Source: Desulfofustis sp964433645 (GTDB lineage Bacteria > Desulfobacterota > Desulfobulbia > Desulfobulbales > Desulfocapsaceae). From it: a DNA stretch of 64,000 nucleotides. The position numbers were made by a program, and so were the translations under genes. How positions within the stretch are numbered: the stretch's first letter is position 1; the number at the start of each line of letters is the position of its first letter. Shown piece after piece: positions 1 to 8,597 of this stretch. The stretch spans positions 1 to 64,000 of the forward strand of contig CAYSSK010000003.1 in the NCBI GenBank assembly GCA_964433645.1, read 5' to 3'. The notes under the pieces are model-generated. The model had not been told where the DNA came from. It saw only the letters and a list, made by a program, of their open reading frames with translations, and made no database searches.

Positions 1-611
1 TCCGGCAACACGTGGCAGAGAACGAGCGGTTGAAAGAAACGCAGCGTCAACGGCTTCTGCTCGCGGCAGCGCGACAGCGGGAATGGGAACGCTGGGACCA
101 ACTGCATGAGTTGATCGGCTCGGCCGACGGCAAAAAATATCGAAATTTTGCTCAAGGGCTGACCTTCGAGTTGATGGTCGGCCACGCCAATCGTCAATTG
201 CAGAAGATGTCCGACCGCTATCTGCTGATCCGTGACCGGACACACCCGCTGGAATTGAGCGTTATCGACAACTACCAGGCCGGCGAGATCCGCTCGACGA
301 AGAATCTCTCCGGCGGCGAGAGTTTTCTCGTCAGTCTGTCGCTGGCGCTCGGTCTGTCACAGATGGCCAGCGACAGGGTGCGGGTCGACTCGCTCTTCCT
401 CGATGAAGGATTTGGGACCCTCGATGACGAGGCATTGGATATGGCCCTGGAAACACTGGCCGGCCTGCAGCAGGACGGCACGTTGATCGGTGTTATCTCC
501 CATGTTCCGGCGCTCAAGGAGCGGATCACCGCCCGGATCGAGATTGTCCCCCGGACGGGGGGGAGAAGCAGGATTGTCGGTCCCGGTTGCCGGCAGTTCG
601 AAACAGCGTGA
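1..611 (+). CDS. sbcC: SbcC-type exonuclease ATPase, C-terminal part (5' end outside window)
   Basis: Only the last ~200 codons are present; the frame is already open at the left edge, so the start lies outside. The sequence shows the ABC-ATPase C-terminal lobe of SMC/Rad50-like nucleases: signature motif LSGGESFLVSLSLALGLS (about residues 99-116 of the visible part) and Walker B/D-loop LFLDEGFGTLD. Just before it is the end of a coiled-coil arm. In this family SbcC works with the SbcD nuclease to open hairpins and protein-blocked DNA ends in the cytoplasm. SbcD would be expected upstream, outside the window. The C-terminus is basic and glycine-rich and ends normally. Confidence 0.9.
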   Translation, partial: RQHVAENERLKETQRQRLLLAAARQREWERWDQLHELIGSADGKKYRNFAQGLTFELMVGHANRQLQKMSDRYLLIRDRTHPLELSVIDNYQAGEIRSTKNLSGGESFLVSLSLALGLSQMASDRVRVDSLFLDEGFGTLDDEALDMALETLAGLQQDGTLIGVISHVPALKERITARIEIVPRTGGRSRIVGPGCRQFETA

Positions 612-718
612 GGGCGAAGGGCGGGCGTCACGGCCTTGGCGATGCAGCCTCCGAGAGAACCAACCAGCCCGGGGAGATGATTTTCATATAAAAAAAACAG
701 AGGAGCAAGAGTGAGTCA

Positions 719-1075
719 GTGCGAGACGACATCGATCTGAATTATTTCAAACATCGCCTGGAGCAGCGTCTGGCTGACCTCACGGCGGCGGCACGGGAGC
801 GAAGAAAGAACAGTCCCGGGGTGGAGTTGGACCAGTCGCGGGTGGGGCGCCTGTCACGCATGGATGCAATGCAGCACCAGGCGATGAGCCAGGCAACGGC
901 GCGCCTCGCCGGACTTGAGGCGCAGCGCATCAAAAGCGCTCTGGAGCGGATGGCGGCGGGCGACTATGGCTATTGCGTCATCTGCGGCGATGATATAGCC
1001 GTCGGGCGTCTGCGGTTTGATCCCAGTGTGGTGAGCTGTATAACCTGCGCCGAAGCGGCGGAGGAGCAGAAATAG
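719..1075 (+). CDS. DksA/TraR-family zinc-finger protein
   Basis: A 118-residue protein with an N-terminal helical coiled-coil half and a C-terminal zinc finger, CVIC (residues 96-99) and CITC, spaced as in the DksA/TraR C4 family. The motif GDYGYCVICGDDI before the finger is typical. Members bind the secondary channel of RNA polymerase or are stress-related relatives of unknown target. The start is GTG at 719; AGGAG lies 13 nt upstream, a rather long spacing, but no other start codon lies between it and an in-frame stop at 689. The gene ends only 2 nt from the convergent yqaA-like gene. It is a small DksA-like paralog rather than the 150-residue housekeeping DksA. Confidence 0.85.
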   Translation: MRDDIDLNYFKHRLEQRLADLTAAARERRKNSPGVELDQSRVGRLSRMDAMQHQAMSQATARLAGLEAQRIKSALERMAAGDYGYCVICGDDIAVGRLRFDPSVVSCITCAEAAEEQK

Positions 1076-1077
1076 GA

Positions 1078-1509
1078 TTACGCAAGGAACTGCCAGCGGG
1101 CCAGATAGAGCACCGCCAGGTAGCGGACCGATTTTCCCAGCCCCACCAGCAACACAAATAACCAGAACTTGACGCGCATCACCCCGGCGATAAAGGTCAG
1201 GACATCACCGCCGAGCGGCAGCCAGGAAAACAGCAGTGTCCAGATGCCATAGCGCTGGAACCAGTGCTGGGCCCGGTCGATCTGTTGCTGTTTGAAATAA
1301 AACCAGGATCGGTCCCGGTACTGCAGCAGGTAGCGGCCAAGCCCCCAGTTTGCCGTGGCACCGAGGGTGTTGCCGAAGGAGGCTGTCAGGATGAGCGGCA
1401 GCGCCGGCGTGTCGCTGCGGATCAGGGCGTAGAGGACCACCTCGGAGGAGAATGGCAGCACCGTGGCGGCAAGAAAGGAGAAGGAAAAAAGGATCAGGTA
1501 GGGTGACAT
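1078..1509 (-). CDS. YqaA-like (DedA/VTT superfamily) inner-membrane protein
   Basis: A 143-residue protein that begins with a hydrophobic segment and the family pattern FLAATVLPFSSEVVL, followed by GNTLGATANWGLGRY and a C-terminal hydrophobic pair. This matches the YqaA branch of SNARE-associated/DedA-like membrane proteins in size and motif order. Relatives of the superfamily are thought to act in lipid scrambling or membrane homeostasis; the substrate of YqaA is unknown. It is convergent with the DksA-like gene and lies 11 nt downstream of the MFS gene on the same strand, so the two may be co-transcribed. Confidence 0.8.
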   Translation of the reverse strand: MSPYLILFSFSFLAATVLPFSSEVVLYALIRSDTPALPLILTASFGNTLGATANWGLGRYLLQYRDRSWFYFKQQQIDRAQHWFQRYGIWTLLFSWLPLGGDVLTFIAGVMRVKFWLFVLLVGLGKSVRYLAVLYLARWQFLA

Positions 1510-1520
1510 GGCCCGTACGG

Positions 1521-2942
1521 TTACGCCCTGCCGGCACCGCCGGGATCTCCGGACGATCGGTGCAGAGAGCCGCGGAACCAGGAAAAATAGACGCCACAGA
1601 GGCAGAGCGCGGCGGAGATAAAATAGACGGTATGGATGCTTTGCAGGAACAGATCGTAGTTATCGGGACCGATGGCCCGGTGGCCGATGATCAGTGCCAG
1701 CGCCACCGTGGCCATGGCCATGCTCAGCATCTGGCCGATCAGGCGCATCGTGGCCACCATTCCCGAGGCCAGGCCATAATGACGCTTTTCGACGGCGCCC
1801 ATGATGGCGCTCATATTGGGTGAGCTGAACAATGCGAAGCCGGTACCGAGCAGCACCAGGTTGGCGACGACCAGGTGCAGACCGGTATCCGGCTGCAACC
1901 CGGTAAAGAGCGTCACCCCGACCACGGTGACGATCATGCCGGCGGTCGCCAGCAGGCGCGGTTCGATCCGGTCGGAGAGCCTGCCCGCCAGAGGTGAGAG
2001 CAGTGCCATCATGACCGGTTGGGCCATCAGGACCAGCCCTGCCGAATGCGGGGGCATTCCTTTGATATACTGAAGATACAAGCTGAGCAGAAAGGTGACG
2101 GCAAAGGTTGCCGAGTAGTTGAGCAGTGCCGCCAGGCTGGAAAAGGCAAAGGTCTTGTTGCCGGAAAACAGGGAGACCCTGAAGACCGGATAGCGGGCGG
2201 TGCGCTGGTGCCGGATGAAGACAACCAGCAACAGGATGCCGGCAAGCAGCAGCAGACTGCCGACCATCGACGGCAGGCGAGTGGCGCCGTAGACCAGGGA
2301 AAGGATGGCTGCCGCATAGAGCAGGCAGGCCGGGATGTCGAGGTGCTGGTCCGGTTCGCCGCGCCATTCTCCCTTCAGCTGGCTCAAGGTCAGCCAAAAC
2401 AGGAAGAGCCCGAGCGGCAGCATGAGCAGGAAGATGCTGCGCCAGCCGAAATGGTGGGTCATCAGGCCGCCGATGAACGGCCCGGTCGACAGGCCGATGT
2501 AGACGGCGGCGACATAGATGCCGATAACGCGGCCGCGCCGGTCGGGCGGGAAGATCGAGGTCAGGATGGCCATGCCGGTGGTGATGAACATCGCCGCCCC
2601 GAGCCCCTGCACGACCCGAAAGGCGATCAGCATCGCGGCTGAACCGGCGAAGGCCGCCGCCGTCGAACCGATCGTATAGACAACCAAGCCGGTGGCAAAT
2701 ACCCGTTTGCGCCCATGTATATCGGCAATCTTGCCGGCCGGGATGAGGCCGACGGCGACGGCCAGCAGATAAGCGGTGGCGACCCAGCTCAGCTGCACGG
2801 CGTCCATCTGCAGGTCGGCCTGAATAGCCGGCAGGGCGACGTTGATCGAGGAGATGATGAACGGGCCGACAAAAGAGGTCAGGGTGGCCACGATCAGGGC
2901 CGAGCGTTCCTGGGCGGCAGTGGCCGATGGTTGCTCTTGCAT
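1521..2942 (-). CDS. MFS drug:H+ antiporter, DHA2 (EmrB/QacA) type
   Basis: About 473 residues with many hydrophobic segments (14 expected for DHA2). The MFS loop motif is visible as GKIADIHGRKRVF after TM2, and motif C-like GLSTGPFIGGLM in TM5. These proteins export hydrophobic drugs or toxins across the inner membrane using the proton gradient. The reading frame extends to a start at 3020, but that would overlap the HDOD gene; ATG 2942 (MQEQPSATAAQ) lies 11 nt after the HDOD stop and leaves a normal cytoplasmic N-terminus, so it is preferred. The substrate cannot be inferred. Confidence 0.88.
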   Translation of the reverse strand: MQEQPSATAAQERSALIVATLTSFVGPFIISSINVALPAIQADLQMDAVQLSWVATAYLLAVAVGLIPAGKIADIHGRKRVFATGLVVYTIGSTAAAFAGSAAMLIAFRVVQGLGAAMFITTGMAILTSIFPPDRRGRVIGIYVAAVYIGLSTGPFIGGLMTHHFGWRSIFLLMLPLGLFLFWLTLSQLKGEWRGEPDQHLDIPACLLYAAAILSLVYGATRLPSMVGSLLLLAGILLLVVFIRHQRTARYPVFRVSLFSGNKTFAFSSLAALLNYSATFAVTFLLSLYLQYIKGMPPHSAGLVLMAQPVMMALLSPLAGRLSDRIEPRLLATAGMIVTVVGVTLFTGLQPDTGLHLVVANLVLLGTGFALFSSPNMSAIMGAVEKRHYGLASGMVATMRLIGQMLSMAMATVALALIIGHRAIGPDNYDLFLQSIHTVYFISAALCLCGVYFSWFRGSLHRSSGDPGGAGRA

Positions 2943-2953
2943 GGAAGGCGCGG

Positions 2954-3877
2954 TCAACCGGCCTTGACCTCTTCGTAGGACGGGCAGGGGGTCGTGGCAA
3001 TGGCAAACGTTTTTCCCCATTCATGCCATTGCTCAACGACGGTGTCAAACACGACCGGACAGATATCATCCTTTCCGGTTACCTTCCGCGCCAGCTTTTC
3101 GGTGGCCTCAAACCATGGAGCCGCCGGTCGGTCACCCGAACAGAGCGCGGCAAGACGGCAGGCGAGGTTGAGCAGCTCGGCCACGAGCTTGGTGGTGGAT
3201 TCTCCCAGTTCGCTCGTGTCCAGTTCCTCGTGAAAACCGGCCGCCAGTGCGTAGGGGGCGGGAAGTCCCCAGTCCAGAAAGAGTTCTGCAGTCAACTCGG
3301 CGCTGTCGATACCGAAGCGCATCCGTTCCATGGTCTTTCTCGTTTCACAGGATGCATGTTCGGCAAGGATGATTTCATATTCACCAGGGAATACGCTGGC
3401 CAGGACCAATTCACCCATGTGCGAGAGCAGGGCGCAGGTGAACAATTCATCCCCATCGATTTCTTTAACCTGGGCGGCCAGGGCTTTTCCGCTTATTGCC
3501 CGGACCAGGGAAATCGACCAGAAACGGTCGTAGTCGAAGGCCCGGCAGGATCCCTGTCTGTTGGCCGCCAGCAGCGAAAAACAGAGGGCGAGATGGGAAA
3601 TGGTCTTCATGCCGAGTTTCACGGCGGCTCGCTGAATGGAGGCAATCTGGACCCCGGTTGCCAGAAAGGCTGAATTGGCGTATTTCAGGACCTCGGCCGA
3701 TAGCGCCGGATCGGCCTGAACGACACGGGCGATGTCCTCCAGCGAAGTCGCATCGCTCTGACACAGCCGCGTCACCTGGAGTGCGGTCTGTGAAGGCATC
3801 GGCAGCCGGTGGCTTTTTTGTAGACTCTGAAAAACTTCTCTTCTTGTCGGCATGGCAGTGTTGTGCTGAATCGTCAT
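2954..3877 (-). CDS. HDOD-domain signalling protein
   Basis: The protein begins MTIQHNTAMPTRREVF and carries one HDOD domain (about residues 10-210): LPMPSQTALQVTRLCQSDATSLEDIARVVQADPALSAEVLKYANSA is characteristic (shown in parts: LPMPSQTALQV, ADPALSAEVLKYANSA). HDOD domains are HD-fold regulators that usually lack hydrolase activity and occur in chemotaxis, c-di-GMP and RNA-decay control. The frame is open to 4021, but the upstream part is arginine-rich and unlike the family; ATG 3877 or 3853 are the plausible starts, neither with a strong RBS. It heads a probable minus-strand unit with the MFS and YqaA-like genes. The target is unknown. Confidence 0.8.
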   Translation of the reverse strand: MTIQHNTAMPTRREVFQSLQKSHRLPMPSQTALQVTRLCQSDATSLEDIARVVQADPALSAEVLKYANSAFLATGVQIASIQRAAVKLGMKTISHLALCFSLLAANRQGSCRAFDYDRFWSISLVRAISGKALAAQVKEIDGDELFTCALLSHMGELVLASVFPGEYEIILAEHASCETRKTMERMRFGIDSAELTAELFLDWGLPAPYALAAGFHEELDTSELGESTTKLVAELLNLACRLAALCSGDRPAAPWFEATEKLARKVTGKDDICPVVFDTVVEQWHEWGKTFAIATTPCPSYEEVKAG

Positions 3878-4016
3878 GGTGAATAATACGGTTGTTGCTG
3901 AAAGTCTATGACACCGGCCGGGTAAAGGCAAGTGAAACCGGGACCGGATTGCGACGGCTGGTGACGAGTGATCAGTAATTTTTGTCAGGCCTGTCGGGCA
4001 GCGGACTCCACGGAAG

Positions 4017-4032
4017 TGCATCTATTTTGTTG
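4017..4032. promoter_or_regulatory. 16-bp inverted-repeat site A upstream of the sigma-54 activator
   Basis: GCATCTATTTTGTTGC matches, with conserved outer arms, two more 16-mers at 5707 and 5727; the consensus is GCAnCnAnTTTGTTGC. It is flanked by G and A so that GTGCA and TGCAC also form an inverted repeat. It lies about 140 bp before the activator start, fitting an autoregulatory binding site. That role is an inference. Confidence 0.5.
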
Positions 4033-4172
4033 CACCATCGCCAAAAAGCGGTATAGGAAAGAGATACCGTAAATGCCGCGGAACGACGGTCGGTGAAAGC
4101 AATGGTTCGAGGCGATGCGGCAAACACTCGTCGAAGCTGCGCCGGTCATGGTGCCAGCAGGAGAAGAGAGCG

Positions 4173-5621
4173 ATGGAAAGAGTTCAACGATATCGCGGCA
4201 AACGAGTGCTGGTGGTCGACGATGAGCCTGATATGCGGGGGTTGCTGGCCAGGCTGCTGATCAAGAAGTGCGGCTATGAGGTCCGGCAGGCGGAATCGGG
4301 TGATCTCGGTCTGGAGATCGTCGCCTTCTGGCGGCCCGATGTGATCATTACCGACGTGAAGATGCCCGGAATGGACGGGGTCGAATTTTTCCGGCGGATC
4401 GGCGAAATCGACCCGACGGTTACGACCATCATCATGACCGGCTACGGGACCGTGGAGATGGCCGTCCAGACCCTGAAAAACGGGGCCTACGATTTTTTTG
4501 AAAAACCGTTTGACAACAACCAGATCGTGCACGCAGTCACCCGGGCCATGGAGCGGACCGAACTGCTTCGTCAGAAGCGCCAGTTCGAAGCGTTGAACCG
4601 GCAGCTTTCCGAGGCAGGGACATTTCACGGCTTTGTCGGGCAATCGCCGCGCCTGCTTCAGGTTCACGACCTGCTGCGTCGACTGGCCCCGAGCAGCATG
4701 ACCGTATTGGTTCGCGGCGAATCCGGGACCGGCAAGGAGTTGGCGGCACGTGCGCTGCATGCTCTGTCCGGCCGGGCCAAGCGGCCGATGGTGACGGTGA
4801 ACTGCCCGGCCATGCCGGAACAGATTCTCGAGAGCGAGTTGTTCGGTTATCGCAAAGGCGCCTTTACCGGCGCTGACCGTGATCGAACCGGGTTATTTCT
4901 CGAGGCCGACCACTCCACGCTGCTGCTCGACGAGATTGCCGATATTCCTGTTTCCATTCAGACTAAATTGCTGCGAGTTCTCCAGGAAAAAGAGATCCAA
5001 CCACTCGGCCAGAACAGGAGCTATCCCGTCGATGTCCGGGTGATCGCCTCGACCAACCAGGACATCGAGGCGAAAATCGGCCGCGGCGAATTCCGGGAAG
5101 ACCTCTTTTATCGCCTCAATGTGGTAACGGTGAATATGCCGAGCCTCGAGGAAATTCGCTCCGACCTGCCCCTGCTGATTCATTATTTTTTTAACAGATA
5201 CCGAACGGAACACGAGCGCCCTGACCTGGAGTTGGGGGAAGATGCCGTCCAGGTTCTGCTGCGGCTCCCCTGGCGCGGTAACGTCCGGGAGTTGCAGAAT
5301 ACCATCAACCGGGCCGTGCTGCTCGGCAGCGGCCCTCGTTTGAACCGGCAGGACCTGATGCGTGGACAATCCCTGGCCGAGCCGGAGCCGGGGGTGGGGC
5401 CGGCTGGTTTCTCCAGGCTCCAGTCTTTGGCCTATGGAGAAGCCAAGGAGTTGGTATTGAAGGACTTTTCCACAATTTACCTGCGGGCGGCGATTGCCGG
5501 GGCGCAGGGCAACATCAGTCAGGCGGCCAGATCATGCGGCATGGAACGCCAGGCAGTGCAGCGGCTCCTGCGTCGTTACCACATTGATATTACCGATCTC
5601 AGAAGCGGCGGTTGGCGGTAG
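4173..5621 (+). CDS. NtrC-family sigma-54-dependent response regulator
   Basis: A 482-residue three-domain activator. Residues 1-125 are a receiver with acidic pocket DDE (16-18) and phosphoacceptor D61; residues ~152-385 are an AAA+ domain with Walker A GESGTGKE (182-189) and the sigma-54 contact loop GAFTGA (229-234); a Fis-type helix-turn-helix ends the protein (GNISQAARSCGMERQAVQRL). Such proteins open sigma-54 promoters after phosphorylation by a partner kinase. The nearest candidate kinase is at 6589. A 16-bp inverted repeat lies upstream (4017) and two lie just downstream (5707, 5727), suggesting control of itself and of the next operon. The start at 4173 is supported by GGAGAAGAG upstream. 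Confidence 0.93.
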   Translation: MERVQRYRGKRVLVVDDEPDMRGLLARLLIKKCGYEVRQAESGDLGLEIVAFWRPDVIITDVKMPGMDGVEFFRRIGEIDPTVTTIIMTGYGTVEMAVQTLKNGAYDFFEKPFDNNQIVHAVTRAMERTELLRQKRQFEALNRQLSEAGTFHGFVGQSPRLLQVHDLLRRLAPSSMTVLVRGESGTGKELAARALHALSGRAKRPMVTVNCPAMPEQILESELFGYRKGAFTGADRDRTGLFLEADHSTLLLDEIADIPVSIQTKLLRVLQEKEIQPLGQNRSYPVDVRVIASTNQDIEAKIGRGEFREDLFYRLNVVTVNMPSLEEIRSDLPLLIHYFFNRYRTEHERPDLELGEDAVQVLLRLPWRGNVRELQNTINRAVLLGSGPRLNRQDLMRGQSLAEPEPGVGPAGFSRLQSLAYGEAKELVLKDFSTIYLRAAIAGAQGNISQAARSCGMERQAVQRLLRRYHIDITDLRSGGWR

Positions 5622-5706
5622 GGAAAGCCCGCTTTTTGCTTTTTCGAGGCATCTGCTTACGGGCGTGCGCCGTTGTCTGGGACCGGGGTTGAGCGCGGCC
5701 GACCAT

Positions 5707-5722
5707 GCAACAAATGTGTTGC
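5707..5722. promoter_or_regulatory. 16-bp inverted-repeat site B (likely activator-binding site)
   Basis: GCAACAAATGTGTTGC has perfect 6-bp arms (GCAACA/TGTTGC) with a 4-nt centre. It is the best-formed of three copies in the window and lies exactly 20 bp, about two helical turns, from site C. This is the arrangement expected for cooperative binding of NtrC-type dimers at an upstream activating sequence. Confidence 0.6.
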
Positions 5723-5726
5723 GCGC

Positions 5727-5742
5727 GCAGCAATTTTGTTGC
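5727..5742. promoter_or_regulatory. 16-bp inverted-repeat site C (likely activator-binding site)
   Basis: GCAGCAATTTTGTTGC is the second element of the tandem pair. It differs from site B mainly in the centre and one arm position, and shares the ATTTTGTTGC half with site A at 4017. It probably binds the same regulator, which is encoded directly upstream. Confidence 0.55.
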
Positions 5743-5994
5743 TCGATTATCGCATCGAGCCTCGGCCGATGTGCCCATGTCATCAGAAAAGTCGCCCAAT
5801 AGAGAGCGGAAGAGCGGATGCTTGTCGGCACAATGGTTTTTCCGTTCACGCTCTGCATAGAGCGCGAATAGTTCACTCTTGAAGGAGTAGCAATCCGCCG
5901 ACGGCACAGTGTTCATCCCCGCCGTGATCGTGCGTGGCAATCCGGTTTTCTCAAAAACAGCTTGAAACAAAAAAAACGTCCACAGGTTTTGATC

Positions 5995-6010
5995 TGGTAT
6001 CAAATCTGCA
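5995..6010 (+). promoter_or_regulatory. Candidate sigma-54 promoter of the kinase/molybdoenzyme operon
   Basis: TGGTATCAAATCTGCA has the invariant GG (5996-5997) and GC (6008-6009) dinucleotides separated by exactly 10 nt, plus TGG and TGCA context. The rest of the -24 box departs from TGGCACG. It lies ~105 bp before the first gene of the operon and ~265 bp after the tandem repeats, which is long but workable with DNA looping. It is supported mainly by context. Confidence 0.4.
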
Positions 6011-6115
6011 AGGGATTCATGAGTGGTATCGGTTCGCCCGCGACAGCAGCGCAGTCCTGAAGGGACGGGCGATGTACGGATGGCCCGGCATGGTGAATCC
6101 TCATCGGATGGGAAC

Positions 6116-6589
6116 ATGAGACGAATTATTTCGACATCGATTGTGCTGAGCCCTCTTCTCCTGGTTGTGCTGTCCTGTGGAGAAGCCCTGGCCCTGCAGA
6201 CCCACGGCGGATCGGAAGGAACGGTGGTGCATCAGTTGGCCCATGTCCAATATATCGGGGCCTTGGGGTATCTCATCTGGGATGTCCGGCGCAGCGGTTT
6301 CGCCGGTCGCGGCTGGGAGTATCTGCAATGGTTCTGCTGGCTGATGATTGTTTGGAATGCGTGGGCCTTTATCGGCCATCTGGCCCAGATGGCCCTGCCG
6401 GAAGGCGCCGTTTCCGCTTCGGCGGGATATCTCTCCTCCGAATTGCTCGCGCCGTTTTCTTTCGGACGCTGGGTCTATTACCTGACGGCCCTTGATCACC
6501 TGCTGATTACACCGGCCCTTTTCTTTTTGTTTGCGGCCATGCGCTCGTTCTATCATTCGCAGAACCCTGGCGGCACGGGGGACACCTGA
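6116..6589 (+). CDS. Small membrane protein of unknown function, preceding the kinase
   Basis: About 157 residues: an N-terminal signal or signal-anchor segment (MRRIISTSIVLSPLLLVVLS, then CGEALA), followed by a hydrophilic stretch with HGGSEGTVVHQLAHVQ, and three further hydrophobic segments. The start ATG 6116 follows GGATGGGAAC; the frame is open upstream, but the preceding residues are not signal-like. The stop overlaps the histidine kinase start by one base, so translation is coupled and the protein is probably a sensory or membrane partner of the kinase. Histidines near the first membrane segment could bind a cofactor. I do not recognise the family. Confidence 0.75.
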   Translation: MRRIISTSIVLSPLLLVVLSCGEALALQTHGGSEGTVVHQLAHVQYIGALGYLIWDVRRSGFAGRGWEYLQWFCWLMIVWNAWAFIGHLAQMALPEGAVSASAGYLSSELLAPFSFGRWVYYLTALDHLLITPALFFLFAAMRSFYHSQNPGGTGDT

Positions 6590-8169
6590 TGGACGGTTTT
6601 TCTCTGCTGCCGGCGATTCTGCTCGACATCTTCGGCTCGGCCGCCAATATCGTTTTTTCCTTTCTGGCACTGCGCTATGCCTGGCTTCTCTCCAGGAGAT
6701 ATCCGGACAACTTTGTCTGGGGGTATCTTTTCTATGTGACCTTTGCCATTGCCGCTTTCACGATTTCGCGGGCCGTCGGCCATCTGGTCAAGCAGTTTCT
6801 GCTGATCGGCGGGCAGATCGATATCTGGCAGGCAATCTCTCCCTATTCCGGAGCCTTCAATACGCTGTTCATGATCTCGGTGGCGGCGGTGATGATCTTT
6901 TATCACAAGGGCGTTCAGGCTTATGAGGCACTCGAGCAGGAGGCCGGCAAGCTCAAGGATGTCAACAGCGACCTGGCTGCGGCAGCCAGTCAGCTGCGCG
7001 ATCTCAACCAGAATCTGGAACAGAAGGTGGAGGAGCGGACCGAGGAGTTGTCCCGGTCGGAGCGTAAATTCCGCCATCTTTTTTCTGCATCCAAGGACAT
7101 GGTTTTTTTCTGTGATGCAGGCGGCCACCTCGTTGACATGAATGATTCCGGTTTTGAGATGCTCGGTTACGAGCGAGCCGATGCCGGCCACCTCAGTCTG
7201 AACGAGCTGTTCGCCGATGGTGGTAGCGTCTCCGCTTATAACGATCTGCTGCAGCGGGATGGCTATATCAAGGATCTCGACGTGGAAATGACGCGGCAAG
7301 ACGGCTCGGTCATTTCGGTGTTGCTGTCCGCCACGGTGCTTATCGGCGAGAACGGTGAATTCCAGGGATCGGAAGCAATTGCCAAGGACCTGACCAAGGT
7401 CAAGATCATGCTCGAACAGCTGGCATCGAGTGAGAAAATGGCCTCGGTCGGCCAGATGGCCGCCGGCGTCGCCCACGAGATCAACACGCCGCTCGGCATC
7501 ATCCTTGGTTACGCGCAATTGCTGATGGATGATTATGAAGAAGGAAGCGAGCAATACGAAAGCCTGCAGACCATTGAGCGACAGACCAGGGCGAGTCGCA
7601 AGATCGTCGCCGATCTGCTGAAATTTTCACGTCAGCCCGGCAGTACCCGGGACGAGATCGATACCAACGAAATCCTGGCCGATGTGGTCGCGGTCACCGA
7701 GCATACTCTCAGCCTGAACCACATTACCACCAGTCTGATATGCGAACCCGAGCTGCCGCCGATCGTCGGTGATCCGGAGAAACTTCGCCAGGTCTTTGTC
7801 AACCTGATCAACAACGCTCACCACGCCATGCAGGAGCAGGGCGGTCATCTGCACCTGATCAGCGGGTTAGACCGGGAGGGACAGATGGTTACGGTGACGG
7901 TGCGCGATACCGGCCACGGCATTGACGAGAAAAACCAGGCGCGCATCTTCGATCCGTTTTTCACCACCAAGCCGGTGGGCCAGGGAACCGGACTCGGGCT
8001 GTCGGTGTCTTACGGCATCATTCGCGAACACGGCGGTATGATCGAGGTGCAGAGCCCGGTCCCGGGCGATCGGCAGGTGGAGCAGCCGGGGACGCAATTC
8101 GTGATCAGGCTGCCTGTTGCCGAAACGCGGCGCGACGAAGCTACAACCCGGGGAACCCCACCTGTCTGA
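6589..8169 (+). CDS. Membrane-bound PAS sensor histidine kinase
   Basis: A 526-residue kinase. Residues 1-~110 contain three or four hydrophobic helices with little periplasmic sequence, a coiled-coil linker follows (~115-155), then a PAS domain (about 158-270, beginning RKFRHLFSASKDMVFFCDAGG), a HisKA helix with phosphoacceptor H296 (GVAHEINTPLG), and a HATPase_c domain with N-box LINNAHHAM, G1 DTGHGI and G2 GTGLGLS. The membrane part may sense a quinone or redox state or interact with the preceding protein; this is inference. It overlaps the upstream gene by 1 nt and precedes the lone receiver by 23 nt. Confidence 0.92.
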   Translation: MDGFSLLPAILLDIFGSAANIVFSFLALRYAWLLSRRYPDNFVWGYLFYVTFAIAAFTISRAVGHLVKQFLLIGGQIDIWQAISPYSGAFNTLFMISVAAVMIFYHKGVQAYEALEQEAGKLKDVNSDLAAAASQLRDLNQNLEQKVEERTEELSRSERKFRHLFSASKDMVFFCDAGGHLVDMNDSGFEMLGYERADAGHLSLNELFADGGSVSAYNDLLQRDGYIKDLDVEMTRQDGSVISVLLSATVLIGENGEFQGSEAIAKDLTKVKIMLEQLASSEKMASVGQMAAGVAHEINTPLGIILGYAQLLMDDYEEGSEQYESLQTIERQTRASRKIVADLLKFSRQPGSTRDEIDTNEILADVVAVTEHTLSLNHITTSLICEPELPPIVGDPEKLRQVFVNLINNAHHAMQEQGGHLHLISGLDREGQMVTVTVRDTGHGIDEKNQARIFDPFFTTKPVGQGTGLGLSVSYGIIREHGGMIEVQSPVPGDRQVEQPGTQFVIRLPVAETRRDEATTRGTPPV

Positions 8170-8192
8170 ATAACAACAACAAGGAGTAGATC

Positions 8193-8579
8193 ATGGCGAA
8201 CATTCTGGTTCTGGACGACGTCCTCGATGCAACCGTGCTGGTCGGCAAGATTTTGACCAAGAAAGGCCATAGTGTGCACACCTTCACCGAAGAGCAAGAG
8301 GCTCTCGCCTTTGCCGCCGCCAACACGGTCGACCTGGCCATCCTCGATATCAAACTCAAGAAGATGAGCGGAGTCGAAGTGCTGGCCGAACTCAAGAAGA
8401 TCAACGCCACGATGCAGGCGATCATGCTGACCGGCTACCCGACCGTGGAAACGGCCCGTGAAGCTATCAATCTCGGGGCCGACGAGTATTGCGTCAAACC
8501 GATCGATCGGCAGGAACTCGAGGAAAAGGTCGAAAAAGTGCTCAAGAGCAAAGCGAAGAAAAGCCAGCTTGCCATATAA
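8193..8579 (+). CDS. Single-domain response regulator (CheY-like)
   Basis: A 128-residue receiver with no output domain. It keeps the acidic pair DD at 8-9, phosphoacceptor D52 (AILDIKLKK), the conserved threonine in MLTGYPT and the lysine in CVKPID. It follows the kinase by 23 nt, with AAGGAG ahead of the start. As it cannot bind DNA alone it may be an intermediate in a phosphorelay, for instance to the NtrC-type activator at 4173 or to the ATPase-less HisKA protein at 11461. The C-terminus is lysine-rich. Confidence 0.9.
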   Translation: MANILVLDDVLDATVLVGKILTKKGHSVHTFTEEQEALAFAAANTVDLAILDIKLKKMSGVEVLAELKKINATMQAIMLTGYPTVETAREAINLGADEYCVKPIDRQELEEKVEKVLKSKAKKSQLAI

Positions 8580-8597
8580 AAATATAAGGGGAAGACC

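Larger units (their letters stand above)
5622..6115. other. Regulatory intergenic region between activator and kinase operon
   Basis: This stretch of nearly 500 bases holds no convincing gene. It begins with a weak GC-rich hairpin followed by T-runs (about 5604-5647, a possible terminator for the activator), then the tandem 16-bp repeats at 5707-5742, and a candidate sigma-54 promoter at 5995-6010. A minus-strand open frame covers most of it, but its product resembles nothing known and it overlaps the start of the next gene. Confidence 0.5.

Noticed and set aside
2943..3020. N-terminal extension of the MFS transporter to 3020
   Set aside because: It would overlap the HDOD gene and add a cysteine/histidine-rich segment before a normal MFS N-terminus; ATG 2942 fits better.
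5827..5842. GGCACAATGGTTTTTC as the sigma-54 promoter of the kinase operon
   Set aside because: It has a good -24 half, but no GC dinucleotide 10 nt after GG; the site at 5995 satisfies the spacing.
5599..6117. Minus-strand open frame of 172 codons between the activator and the kinase operon
   Set aside because: It overlaps the activator 3' end, both tandem repeats and the candidate promoter; the product shows no domain, RBS or family resemblance.
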